From NCBI RefSeq assembly GCF_010686765.1, contig NZ_JAAGWF010000002.1, positions 62,001-126,000 on the forward strand: DNA of 64,000 nucleotides. The letters are read 5' to 3'. Made by a program: the position numbers and the translations under genes. Within the stretch, counting starts at the first letter, position 1; each line of letters begins with the position of its first letter. This document shows, piece after piece, positions 16,878 through 25,211 of this stretch. This stretch comes from Geodermatophilus sabuli. GTDB taxonomy: Bacteria > Actinomycetota > Actinomycetes > Mycobacteriales > Geodermatophilaceae. The notes beneath the pieces are model-generated. The model searched no databases, was not told the DNA's origin, and saw nothing but the letters and a program-made list of their open reading frames with translations.

Positions 16878-18332
16878 GTGTCCGACCACCACATCGAGAC
16901 CTCGCCCGGGCCCGTCGTCGGCCGGGTGCACGACGGCGTCCGCGCCTGGCGGGGGATCCCGTACGCCCGCGCCGAGCGCTTCGGGCCGGCCGGACCCGTC
17001 GGCCGGTGGACGGCGCCGCGCGACGCCACCGCGCCCGGGCCGGTCGGCGTCCAGTACCTGCCCGGTGGTGGGCTGGTCGGCGTCGAGGAGTGCCTGACCC
17101 TCGACGTCTACGCACCGGCCGCGTCCGCGGGCCCGCTGCCGGTGCTGTTCTGGGTGCACGGCGGCGCCTTCCAGACCGGCGCGGCTGCCGACTACGACGG
17201 ATCGGTGCTGGCCGCGGCCGGTCCGGCCGTCGTCGTCGCGGTCTCCTACCGGCTCGGCCCGCTCGGCTTCCTGCAGCTGGGCACGGTCGAGGACCCGGAG
17301 CCCAGCCCGGCGGTGACCGACCTGCTCGCCGCCCTGGACTGGGTGCACCGCGAGGTCGCCGCGTTCGGCGGGGACCCGGACCGGCTGACGCTGGTGGGCC
17401 AGTCGGCCGGGGCCAGCCTGGTCTGCGCGCTGCTGGCCACCCCGTCGGGACGCCGGGCCCGCGCGGCGGTCGCCCTCTCGATCGGCGGGCTGCCCCAGGA
17501 GCCGGCCGAGAGCGTGGACGTCGCCGGCCGGGTGCTCGACCGGCTCGGCGTGGCCCGCACCGACCGGGCGCGACTGCGCGAGCTGCCGGTCGAGGCGGTG
17601 CTGGGTGCGGCCCGGGAGGCCGGGGCCGCCAGCCGGGCGGAGTACCTCGGCGGGGTGCTGTTCGCCCCGGTCCGCGACGGCGCCGTGCTCGTCGAGCGCA
17701 CGGTCGACGTGGTCGCCCGGGGCGGTCTGCGGGACACGGCCCTGTGGCTGGCCTCCTGCCGCGACGAGATGGCGGCCTTCCTCCAGGGCGGCGCCGACGG
17801 ACCGGTGGCGGTGGCGCGGCGGCGGGCCGGCGGTGCCGAGTTCGACCGCCTGCTCGGCGTCTACGCGGCCACTGCACGACCCGGCGAGGACCCGCTGCAG
17901 GCGCTGCTCACCGACGAGATGTGGGTGCGGCCGGCGTGGGCGCTCGCGGAGGCGCAGACCGCCGCCGGCGGCCGGGCCTGGCTCAGCCGCTTCGACCACA
18001 CGCCGTCCCTGCCCTCGTTCGCGGCGCTCGGACCCAGCCACGGCGCGGACAACGCCTGCCTGTGGGCGCATCCGCCGCGGTTCGTGGCGCGGCCGCTGCT
18101 GGCCCGCCCGGGCGGGGACATGACGCCCGCGGACCTCGCGGTCACCGCGGCGCTGCAGGCGGCCGTCCTCCGCACGGTGACCACGGGGACGCCGGCCGGT
18201 GGCGGGCTCGGCGGGTGGCTGCCCCACCGGCCGGAGGACCGGTGCACCGCCGTGTTCGACGTGACTCCCCGGGTGGAGGCCGACCCGGACGGCGTCCGCC
18301 GCCGGGCGTGGGCCGGCCCGGCCGCCGGCTGA
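16878..18332 (+). CDS. Type B carboxylesterase
   Basis: 484 residues of the carboxylesterase/cholinesterase alpha-beta hydrolase family. The N-terminal WRGIPYARAERF, the EECLTLDVYAP segment and the oxyanion-hole HGGAFQTG are typical. The nucleophile elbow is GQSAGAS, with Gln in place of the more common Glu. A His late in the protein (GPSHGADNACLW) is the likely catalytic base. GTG 16878 follows GGAGG. It probably hydrolyses small aryl or alkyl esters in the cytoplasm. It lies beside the shikimate island and could release acids from esters such as chlorogenate-like compounds, but that is speculation. Confidence 0.87.
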   Translation: MSDHHIETSPGPVVGRVHDGVRAWRGIPYARAERFGPAGPVGRWTAPRDATAPGPVGVQYLPGGGLVGVEECLTLDVYAPAASAGPLPVLFWVHGGAFQTGAAADYDGSVLAAAGPAVVVAVSYRLGPLGFLQLGTVEDPEPSPAVTDLLAALDWVHREVAAFGGDPDRLTLVGQSAGASLVCALLATPSGRRARAAVALSIGGLPQEPAESVDVAGRVLDRLGVARTDRARLRELPVEAVLGAAREAGAASRAEYLGGVLFAPVRDGAVLVERTVDVVARGGLRDTALWLASCRDEMAAFLQGGADGPVAVARRRAGGAEFDRLLGVYAATARPGEDPLQALLTDEMWVRPAWALAEAQTAAGGRAWLSRFDHTPSLPSFAALGPSHGADNACLWAHPPRFVARPLLARPGGDMTPADLAVTAALQAAVLRTVTTGTPAGGGLGGWLPHRPEDRCTAVFDVTPRVEADPDGVRRRAWAGPAAG

Positions 18333-18348
18333 GGGCGGACCGCCCGCC

Positions 18349-18696
18349 TCAGTGCAGCCGGGACCGCCAGTCGGCCGGTACCCGGTCGCGCGGACCCGGT
18401 GCCGGCTGGTCGGCCGGGTGCGCCAGGGGCGGGGCGAGGTCGGGCCCGGTCACCGCCTGCTCGCGGGCGAAGTCCCAGAACCACCCCTCGCCCGGCTCGT
18501 AACTGCGGATGACGGGGTGCCCGGTGTCGGTGGCGTGCGCCCGGGCGTGCTGCGACGGAGAGGAGTCGCAGCAGCCGACGTGCCCGCACTGGGCGCACCG
18601 GCGCAGGTGGAACCACCACCCGGCGGTCGCCTCGCACTCCTGGCACCCGGGGCCGCTGGGGGGTGCCGACGGGTCGATCCCCGGGGTCGCGGTCAT
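18349..18696 (-). CDS. UBP-type zinc-finger protein
   Basis: 115 residues dominated by a ZnF-UBP domain (about 20-80): CQECEATAGWWFHLRRCAQC, then HVGCCDSSPSQHARAHATDTGHPVIRSYEPGEGWFWDF. Cys and His residues for zinc binding are all present. The eukaryotic version binds ubiquitin C-termini; the bacterial function is unknown. ATG 18696 follows GGAGGGA perfectly; the upstream extension of the frame is unsupported. It is divergent from the response regulator/thioredoxin-reductase fusion gene, and from memory such zinc-finger genes recur beside that pair in actinobacteria, suggesting a functional link. Confidence 0.88.
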   Translation of the reverse strand: MTATPGIDPSAPPSGPGCQECEATAGWWFHLRRCAQCGHVGCCDSSPSQHARAHATDTGHPVIRSYEPGEGWFWDFAREQAVTGPDLAPPLAHPADQPAPGPRDRVPADWRSRLH

Positions 18697-18844
18697 GGCG
18701 GTGTCCCTCCGTCCGGCGGCTGTCCGTCCCACACCGTAGGGACGCCGGGCGGGCCGCGCGAGGGTGTCGCGGCGCCCCTGCGCGGGACTAGCGTGGCGAC
18801 CGAGGGGGCCGACTCCGGGGTGCCCTACCGGACAGGAGGCCGCC

Positions 18845-20503
18845 ATGGGCAAGCCGGTCCTGCTCAGCGTGGACGACGATCCGGGGGTCTCCCGCGCGGT
18901 CGCCCGTGACCTGCGCCGGCGCTACGGCGAGGAGTTCCGCGTGCTGCGCGCGTCCTCGGCGGACGAGGCGCTGGCGGCCCTCCGCGAGCTCAAGCTCCGC
19001 GGCGACCCGGTGGCGGTGCTGCTGGCCGACTACCGGATGCCCGCGATGAACGGGATCGAGTTCCTCGAGCGGGCGATGGACCTCTTCCCGCGCGCCCGCC
19101 GGGCCCTGCTCACCGCCTACGCCGACACCGACGCCGCGATCTCGGCGATCAACCTGGTCGACGTCGACTCCTACCTGCTCAAGCCCTGGGACCCCCCGGA
19201 GGAGAAGCTCTACCCGGTCGTCGACGCGATGATCGACGCCTGGCGCGAGACCGCGGACGCCGTCGTGGAGGGCGTGAAACTGGTCGGGCACCGCTGGTCG
19301 GCGCCGTCCTTCCGCGCTCGCGACCTGCTGGCCCGCAACGCCGTCCCCTACCGCTGGTTCAACGTCGACGAGCCCGAGGGGCAGCGGATCCTCAGCGCCG
19401 CGGGCGCCGGCCCCGACGACGTCCCGGTGGTCGTGACCGCCGACGCGCAGGTGCTCAGGAACCCGTCCGAGGCGGAGCTCGCCGCGGTGGCCGGGCTGTC
19501 GATCGACCCGCGGGAGGAGTTCTACGACCTCGTGGTCGTGGGCGGCGGGCCCGCCGGGCTCGGCGCGGCGGTGTACGGGGCGTCGGAGGGCCTGCGCACC
19601 GTGCTGGTCGAGCGGGAGGCGCCCGGCGGCCAGGCCGGGCAGAGCAGCCGGATCGAGAACTACCTGGGCTTCCCCGACGGCGTCTCCGGGGGCCAGCTCG
19701 CCGACCGCGCCCGCCGGCAGGCGGTCAAGTTCGGAGCGGAGATCCTGCTGGCCCGCGACGTCGTCGCGCTCGAGACGCACGGGCCCAAGCGGGTGGTGCG
19801 GCTCGACGACGGCCGCGGCATCGGCGCGCACGCCGTCGTCCTGGCCACCGGGGTGTCCTACCGCAGCCTCGGGGTGGCCGGTGTGGACGACCTGACCGGG
19901 CGCGGGGTCTTCTACGGGTCGGCGATGACCGAGGCGGCCGAGTGCGCCGACCGCGACGTCTTCATCGTCGGGGGCGCCAACTCCGCCGGGCAGGCGGCGG
20001 TCTTCTTCTCCCGCTACGCGCGGTCGGTGTGCCTGCTGGTCCGCGGGCCGTCGCTGGAGTCGTCCATGTCGGCGTACCTGATCGAGCAGATCGCGGCCAT
20101 CCCCGCGATCAGCGTCCGCACCTGCACCACCCTGCAGGGGGCCCACGGTGACGGCCACCTCGAGTCCGTCACCCTCCTCGACGCCCAGTCCGGGGAGCGG
20201 CAGACGGTGCCGGCGAGCCACCTGTTCGTCTTCATCGGCGGCGCTCCGCGCACCGGCTGGCTGGACGGCGCCGTCGTCCGGGACGAGCGCGGCTTCATCC
20301 CCACCGGACCCGGCCTGATGGCGGACGGCCGCCGGCCGCGGGGCTGGGGCCTGGACCGCGACCCCTACTTCTTGGAGTCCAGCCTGCCGGGCGTCTTCGT
20401 CGCCGGTGACGTGCGGGCCGAGTCGGTCAAACGGGTCGCCTCCGCCGTCGGCGAGGGGGCCATGGCCGTCACCCTCGTGCACCGCTACCTGGAGCAGCCG
20501 TGA
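18845..20503 (+). CDS. Response regulator fused to thioredoxin-reductase-like flavoprotein
   Basis: 552 residues. Residues 1-125 are a receiver domain (acidic D10-D12, phosphoacceptor D62 in LLADYRMP, K113). Residues about 145-215 have a glutaredoxin-like fold in which the usual CxxC position reads SAPS. Residues about 225-552 form a thioredoxin-reductase-like FAD/NADPH unit (VVGGGPAGLGAA for FAD, IVGGANSAGQAA for NADPH). The CATC redox motif of true reductases is missing; the corresponding stretch is YGSAMTEA (358-365). It may sense NADPH/FAD redox state rather than reduce thioredoxin. ATG 18845 follows AGGAGG; the stop overlaps the kinase start (GTGA). Confidence 0.9.
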   Translation: MGKPVLLSVDDDPGVSRAVARDLRRRYGEEFRVLRASSADEALAALRELKLRGDPVAVLLADYRMPAMNGIEFLERAMDLFPRARRALLTAYADTDAAISAINLVDVDSYLLKPWDPPEEKLYPVVDAMIDAWRETADAVVEGVKLVGHRWSAPSFRARDLLARNAVPYRWFNVDEPEGQRILSAAGAGPDDVPVVVTADAQVLRNPSEAELAAVAGLSIDPREEFYDLVVVGGGPAGLGAAVYGASEGLRTVLVEREAPGGQAGQSSRIENYLGFPDGVSGGQLADRARRQAVKFGAEILLARDVVALETHGPKRVVRLDDGRGIGAHAVVLATGVSYRSLGVAGVDDLTGRGVFYGSAMTEAAECADRDVFIVGGANSAGQAAVFFSRYARSVCLLVRGPSLESSMSAYLIEQIAAIPAISVRTCTTLQGAHGDGHLESVTLLDAQSGERQTVPASHLFVFIGGAPRTGWLDGAVVRDERGFIPTGPGLMADGRRPRGWGLDRDPYFLESSLPGVFVAGDVRAESVKRVASAVGEGAMAVTLVHRYLEQP

Positions 20504-21939
20504 GCGCGGCGGCGGCCCGGCTGACCCCCGCCGAGCTGCGCGAGCTCTTCCTCTTCACCGACCTCGACGAGACCCAGCTGCAGTGGGTGGCCGACCACGG
20601 CGACGTCGTCGACTGCCCGGCCGGCGCCGAGGTGTCGGTGCAGGGTGAGCCGGCCCGGTGCTTCTTCGTGCTGCTCTCCGGCACGATGAGCATGGTCCGG
20701 CTGGTCGGTGGCAGCGAGGTCGAGACCGTCCGGACGTCGGACCGCGGCGTCTACTCCGGCGCCGTGCAGTTCTACTTCGGCGACCGCATCCCGCAGAGCT
20801 ACCCCGCCACGGTGCGGGCGGTGACCGACGCCCGGTTCCTCGCCCTGGAGGCGGAGGAGTTCGCGCGGGTGTTCCGGCAGTGGTACCCGATGGCGGTCCA
20901 CCTGCTGGAGGGCATGTTCGTCGGCCAGCGCACCTCCGCGGAGCTCGTCGCCCAGCGCGAGCGGCTCCTGGCGCTGGGCAAGCTGACTGCCGGGCTCACC
21001 CACGAGCTGAACAACCCGGCGGCGGCGGCCGCGCGGGCCGCCGCCGCGCTCCGGGAGCGGTTCGCGGGCATGCGGCACAAGCTGGCCCTGCTGTCGGAGG
21101 GCGCGATCGACGGCGAGCAGCTGCGCGCGCTGACGGTGCTGCAGGAGGACCTGGTGGCCCGCATCGGCAGCAGTCCGGAGCTCAGCGCGCTCGACCGGTC
21201 CGACGCGGAGGACGAGCTCGGGGACTGGCTCGAGGAGCACGACGTGGACTCGCCGTGGCAGCTGGCGACGGTGTTCGTCCCGGCCGGGCTGGGGGTCGCC
21301 GACCTCGACCGGGTCGCCGACGTCGTGGCGCCGTCCTTCCTGGAACCGGCGCTGCGCTGGCTGGCCTACGCCGTGGAGACGGAGATGCTGCTCGTCGAGA
21401 TCTTCGACAGCACCGGGCGCATCTCGGCGCTGGTCGACGCCGCCAAGCAGTACTCGCAGCTGGACCGGGCTCCGCACCAGCCGACCGACCTGCACGTCGG
21501 GCTGGACGCCACCCTCGTCATGCTCGGCGCCAAGATCGCGCCCGGCGTGACGGTGGTGAAGGACTACGACCGCGGGCTGCCGGCCGTCCCGGCCTACGCC
21601 GGGGAGCTCAACCAGGTGTGGACCAACCTCATCCACAACGCACTGGACGCCATGGCGGGGGAGGGGACGCTCACCCTGCGGACCTCGCGGGACGGCGACT
21701 GCGCCCTCGTCGAGATCGCCGACACCGGGCCGGGCATCCCCGACGAGCTGCGCCGCCGGGTGTTCGAGCCGTTCTTCACCACCAAGCCGGTCGGCCAGGG
21801 CACCGGCCTGGGCCTGGACGTCTCGTGGCGGATCGTGGTCAACCGGCACGGCGGCGACCTGCGGCTGCGGTCCGAGCCCGGCGACACCCGCTTCCAGGTG
21901 CTCCTCCCGCTGGCCGAGGCGGCCGCCGTGCCCGCCTGA
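20500..21939 (+). CDS. Cyclic-nucleotide-binding-domain histidine kinase
   Basis: 479 residues. The N-terminal cNMP-binding domain covers about 10-135. A linker leads to the dimerisation/phosphoacceptor helix with His168 in LGKLTAGLTHELNNPAAAA. The HATPase domain has the N box NQVWTNLIHNALDAM, DTGPGIPDE and GQGTGLGLDVSW. There are no membrane segments, so it is cytosolic. It overlaps the upstream fusion gene by four bases and is its likely cognate kinase, phosphorylating D62 of the receiver. Whether the sensor domain binds cAMP or another ligand cannot be told. Confidence 0.9.
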   Translation: MSAAAARLTPAELRELFLFTDLDETQLQWVADHGDVVDCPAGAEVSVQGEPARCFFVLLSGTMSMVRLVGGSEVETVRTSDRGVYSGAVQFYFGDRIPQSYPATVRAVTDARFLALEAEEFARVFRQWYPMAVHLLEGMFVGQRTSAELVAQRERLLALGKLTAGLTHELNNPAAAAARAAAALRERFAGMRHKLALLSEGAIDGEQLRALTVLQEDLVARIGSSPELSALDRSDAEDELGDWLEEHDVDSPWQLATVFVPAGLGVADLDRVADVVAPSFLEPALRWLAYAVETEMLLVEIFDSTGRISALVDAAKQYSQLDRAPHQPTDLHVGLDATLVMLGAKIAPGVTVVKDYDRGLPAVPAYAGELNQVWTNLIHNALDAMAGEGTLTLRTSRDGDCALVEIADTGPGIPDELRRRVFEPFFTTKPVGQGTGLGLDVSWRIVVNRHGGDLRLRSEPGDTRFQVLLPLAEAAAVPA

Positions 21940-22031
21940 CCGGGGGCCGTGCTCCCGCGGCGCCGGCGCGGCGGACAATCGGCCGCGGGCGCGCACCCGG
22001 CCGCCTCCCCTCGCCCTCCGGAGGCGCCCGC

Positions 22032-23561
22032 GTGCCCACCCAGCCAGCTGCCCTCGACCAGGAGGACCCCGCGGCGGCGAAGGGGTACCGGCCCGATCCG
22101 CGCCGGTGGCGGGCCCTGTGGGTGACGCTGGTCGTGGGGTTCATGGCCCTGCTCGACGTGAGCATCGTCGCGGTCGCCCTGCCCTCGCTGCAGCGGGACC
22201 TGGGTGCCTCGCCGGCCACGGTGCAGTGGGTGGTCTCGGGGTACGCGCTCACCTTCGCGCTCATGCTGGTCCCCGCCGGCCGGCTCGGTGACGCCCTCGG
22301 CCGGCGCCGGATGTTCCTCGTCGGGCTCTCGCTGTTCGTGGCCTGCAGTGCGGCGGCCGGCGCGGCCCCCTCCGTCGAGCTGCTGATCGCGGCGCGCGTG
22401 GCGCAGGGGCTGGGCGCCGGGTGCCTGTCCCCGCAGAACTCCGGGTTGATCCAGCAGTTGTTCCGCGGTGGCGAGCGGGGACGGGCCTTCGGCCTGTTCG
22501 GGGCCACGATCGGGATCGGCACCGCGGTCGGCCCGATCGTGGGCGGGGTGATCCTGAGCCTCGCCGACGGGCCCGACGGCTGGCGGTGGATCTTCTACGT
22601 CAACGTCCCCATCGGCGTGGTCGCCTTCGTGCTCGCCTGGCGGCTGCTGCCCCGCGGTGGGACGGGGGCCCGCGGCGGCATCGACCTCGGCGGCGTGGCC
22701 CTGCTCGGTGCGGGGGCGCTGGCGGTGCTGCTGCCGCTGGTCCAGGCGGAGTCCGGCGGGCTGGTGCGGCTGTGGTGGCTGTTCCCGCTCGGCGCGCTGG
22801 TGCTGGCCGGGTTCGTCGGGTGGGAGCGGCGGGTCGTGCGCCGTGGCGGCGTGCCGGTGTTCGACCCCCGCCTGGTGACCGAGACCCGCGGGTACGCGAT
22901 CGGCGCCGCCCTGGCCACCCTCTACTTCATCGGGTTCAGCGGCATCTGGCTGGTCCTCGCGCTGTTCTTCCAGACCGGCCTGGGCTACACGCCGCTGCAG
23001 TCCGGCGTGGCGGTCACCCCGTTCGCGCTCGGGTCGGCCTGCGCGGCCGTGGTGGCCGGCCGGATGGTGCAGCGGTTCGGGCGGGCGCTGACGGTGTCCG
23101 GGCTGGCCGCGGTGATGACCGGGCTGGGCGCGGCGGCCGTCGTCCTGCTCGTCGTGCCCACCGGCCTGGCCGGCATCGCCATCGCGCCGGCGCTGCTCGT
23201 CGGGGGGATCGGCGCCGGCTTCGTCCTCTCCCCGAACGTGACGCTGACCCTGCGCGACGTCCCGGTGCGGATGGCCGGCGCCGCCGGTGGCGGGTTGCAG
23301 ACGGCGCAGCGCTTCGGCGGCGCGGTCGGGACGGCGGCGCTGCCGGGGCTGTTCTACGTCGTCCTCGCCGGCACCGACCAGGACTTCCCGACCGCGGCCG
23401 CCGCCGGGCTGGCCGTGGCGGTGACCGGGGCCGGCGCGGCGCTGGTGCTCGCGGTGGTCGACCTGCGGCGGGAGCGTCGCGACCGCCGCGAGCGCCGCGC
23501 GGCCGACCGCGACGGGACCGCCGGGTCCGACCACCTCCACGGCAGCCACGCCTGGTCCTGA
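22032..23561 (+). CDS. MFS drug-type exporter, DHA2 (EmrB/QacA) family
   Basis: 509 residues with about 14 membrane helices, as in the DHA2 family. Motifs include LDVSIVAVALPSLQRDL in helix 1, the loop motif GRLGDALGRRRMFL, and the antiporter helix-5 motif GATIGIGTAVGPIVGG. Such proteins expel drugs or metabolites with protons. GTG 22032 is preceded by CGGAGG at suitable spacing. The hydrophilic Arg-rich tail is cytosolic. A terminator hairpin follows. Substrate unknown. Confidence 0.88.
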   Translation: MPTQPAALDQEDPAAAKGYRPDPRRWRALWVTLVVGFMALLDVSIVAVALPSLQRDLGASPATVQWVVSGYALTFALMLVPAGRLGDALGRRRMFLVGLSLFVACSAAAGAAPSVELLIAARVAQGLGAGCLSPQNSGLIQQLFRGGERGRAFGLFGATIGIGTAVGPIVGGVILSLADGPDGWRWIFYVNVPIGVVAFVLAWRLLPRGGTGARGGIDLGGVALLGAGALAVLLPLVQAESGGLVRLWWLFPLGALVLAGFVGWERRVVRRGGVPVFDPRLVTETRGYAIGAALATLYFIGFSGIWLVLALFFQTGLGYTPLQSGVAVTPFALGSACAAVVAGRMVQRFGRALTVSGLAAVMTGLGAAAVVLLVVPTGLAGIAIAPALLVGGIGAGFVLSPNVTLTLRDVPVRMAGAAGGGLQTAQRFGGAVGTAALPGLFYVVLAGTDQDFPTAAAAGLAVAVTGAGAALVLAVVDLRRERRDRRERRAADRDGTAGSDHLHGSHAWS

Positions 23562-23586
23562 TCTCGCGGGAGCCGGGCACGCAGAC

Positions 23587-23620
23587 GGCGACCTCCCCCG
23601 GGGCACCGGGGGAGGTCGCC
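23587..23620. terminator. Bidirectional hairpin terminator
   Basis: A perfect 15-bp stem (GGCGACCTCCCCCGG with its complement) and a 4-base loop lie between the converging DHA2 exporter and dicarboxylate transporter genes. Confidence 0.75.
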
Positions 23621-23634
23621 GTGAGGACCGTCGG

Positions 23635-25050
23635 TCAGCGCAGGGGCGCCGCCGCCAGGTCACGCTGCGCGGCCTCGGCGTCCCGCTGCCCCGGCCCGGC
23701 GTCGGTCCCGGACGCCGGCTCGTCGGTGCCGCCGTGCTCGTCGAGCATGGTGGCCTCGTCGAACGGGCTCTCGCCCGACAGTGCCGCGGACAGCTGGTCG
23801 CGGTCGAGTTCCCTGGTCCAGGTGGCCACCAGGACGGTGGCGACCGCGTTGCCGGCGAAGTTGGTCACCGCGCGCGCCTCGGACATGAACCGGTCGATGC
23901 CGACGATGAGCCCGACGCCGTCCAGCAGGTCGGGGCGGTGCGCGGAGAGCCCGCCGGCCAGGGTGGCCAGTCCGGCGCCGGTGACCCCGGCCGCACCCTT
24001 CGACGCGATGATCATGAAGGCGAGCAGGCCCAGCTGTTCGCCGATCGACAGCGGGTCGCCCAGCGCCTCGGCGATGAACAGCGAGGCCATCGTCAGGTAG
24101 ATCGCGGTGCCGTCGAGGTTGAACGAGTAGCCGGTCGGGACGACGATCCCGGCGACCGGCTGGCTCACGCCGGCGTGCTCCATCTTGGCGATCAGCCGCG
24201 GCAGGGCCGTCTCCGACGACGACGTGGAGACGATCAGCAGGAACTCGCGGCCGAGATACCGCAGCAGCGCGAAGATGTTCACCCGCGCCACGAAGCGGAG
24301 GATGAGCCCGAGGATGACGAAGACGAAGATGGCACACGTCGCGTAGAAGGCCAGCATGATCACGGCCAGGCTCTTCAGCGCGTCGATGCCGGTCTCGCCG
24401 ACGACGGCCGCGATCGCCCCGAAGGCGCCGACCGGCGCGAGCCACATGACCATGGCGAGGATCCGGAAGACCAGCTTCTGCAGGTGCCCGACGCCGCGCA
24501 GCAGCGGCTCACCGGAGCGGCCCATGGCCTGGATGGCGAAACCGACGAGGAGCGCGACCAGCAGCGCCTGCAGCACCGACCCCTCGGTCAGGGCCGACAG
24601 CAGCGTGGTGGGGATCAGCCCCAGCAGGAAGTCGACGGTGCCGCCGCTCTCCTCGGCGGTCGTCGCCAGCTCCGACCCCTGGCCGCGCAGCTCGTCGGAG
24701 AGCTCGAGCCCGTCCCCGGGGCTGATCACGTTGCCGACCACCAGGCCGATCGCCAGCGCGATCGTCGACATGAGGATGAAGTAGCCCAGGGCCAGGCCGC
24801 CGATCCGGCCGACCTTGGCCGCCTGCCGGATCGCACCGATGCCGAGCACGATCGTGCAGAAGATGACCGGCGCGATCAGCATCTTGATCAGGCCGACGAA
24901 GGCCGTGCCGAGCCACTTCAGGTCGGTGGCGAAGCCGGGGAAGGCGAAGCCCACCGCGATCCCGGCGAGGACCGCACCGATGACGGAGAGGTAGAGCCAA
25001 TGGGTGCGGTCGCGCCGCTGGGTGGGCGGCTGGGCGGTGTCTGAGGCCAT
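23635..25050 (-). CDS. dctA: C4-dicarboxylate:cation symporter (DctA, DAACS family)
   Basis: 471 residues of the glutamate/dicarboxylate symporter fold with eight helices and two re-entrant hairpins. The serine-rich hairpin STSSSETALPRLI, the helix-7 signature VVPTGYSFNLDGTAIY and the helix-8 region NFAGNAVATVLVA are conserved. It takes up succinate, fumarate or malate with protons or Na+. ATG 25050 has AGGAG five bases upstream; a GTG just before it is in frame. The two-component system at 25212-27514 is divergent from it and probably regulates it. A Ser/Asp/Gly-rich tail of about 45 residues extends beyond the conserved domain. Confidence 0.92.
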   Translation of the reverse strand: MASDTAQPPTQRRDRTHWLYLSVIGAVLAGIAVGFAFPGFATDLKWLGTAFVGLIKMLIAPVIFCTIVLGIGAIRQAAKVGRIGGLALGYFILMSTIALAIGLVVGNVISPGDGLELSDELRGQGSELATTAEESGGTVDFLLGLIPTTLLSALTEGSVLQALLVALLVGFAIQAMGRSGEPLLRGVGHLQKLVFRILAMVMWLAPVGAFGAIAAVVGETGIDALKSLAVIMLAFYATCAIFVFVILGLILRFVARVNIFALLRYLGREFLLIVSTSSSETALPRLIAKMEHAGVSQPVAGIVVPTGYSFNLDGTAIYLTMASLFIAEALGDPLSIGEQLGLLAFMIIASKGAAGVTGAGLATLAGGLSAHRPDLLDGVGLIVGIDRFMSEARAVTNFAGNAVATVLVATWTRELDRDQLSAALSGESPFDEATMLDEHGGTDEPASGTDAGPGQRDAEAAQRDLAAAPLR

Positions 25051-25134
25051 CACTGCTCCTGGGAGGCTCGGCCGGAGGTGTGCCCCCGGCGGGCGGTCGC
25101 CCGGGGAGGGCGACGGCGCTCACACTCCGGCGTC

Positions 25135-25152
25135 GCGTGACCGCGGTCACGC
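25135..25152. promoter_or_regulatory. 18-bp palindrome, CRP/GlxR-like site between dctA and sensor kinase
   Basis: GCGTGACCGCGGTCACGC is a perfect palindrome and fits GTGA-N6-TCAC. Just downstream, CGTTCA occurs twice (25156-25161, 25165-25170) in direct orientation with 9-base periodicity; these could be response-regulator half-sites. Both lie in the dctA/sensor intergenic gap. Confidence 0.6.
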
Positions 25153-25211
25153 ATACGTTCATTGCGTTCACGTCGCACGCGGCTGCGCCGGCAGGCGGCA
25201 CACTCGCGGAC

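Noticed and set aside
18333-18345. GGGCGG-A-CCGCCC hairpin between the esterase and zinc-finger genes
   Set aside because: Only six base pairs with a one-base loop; too weak to call a terminator in DNA this GC-rich.
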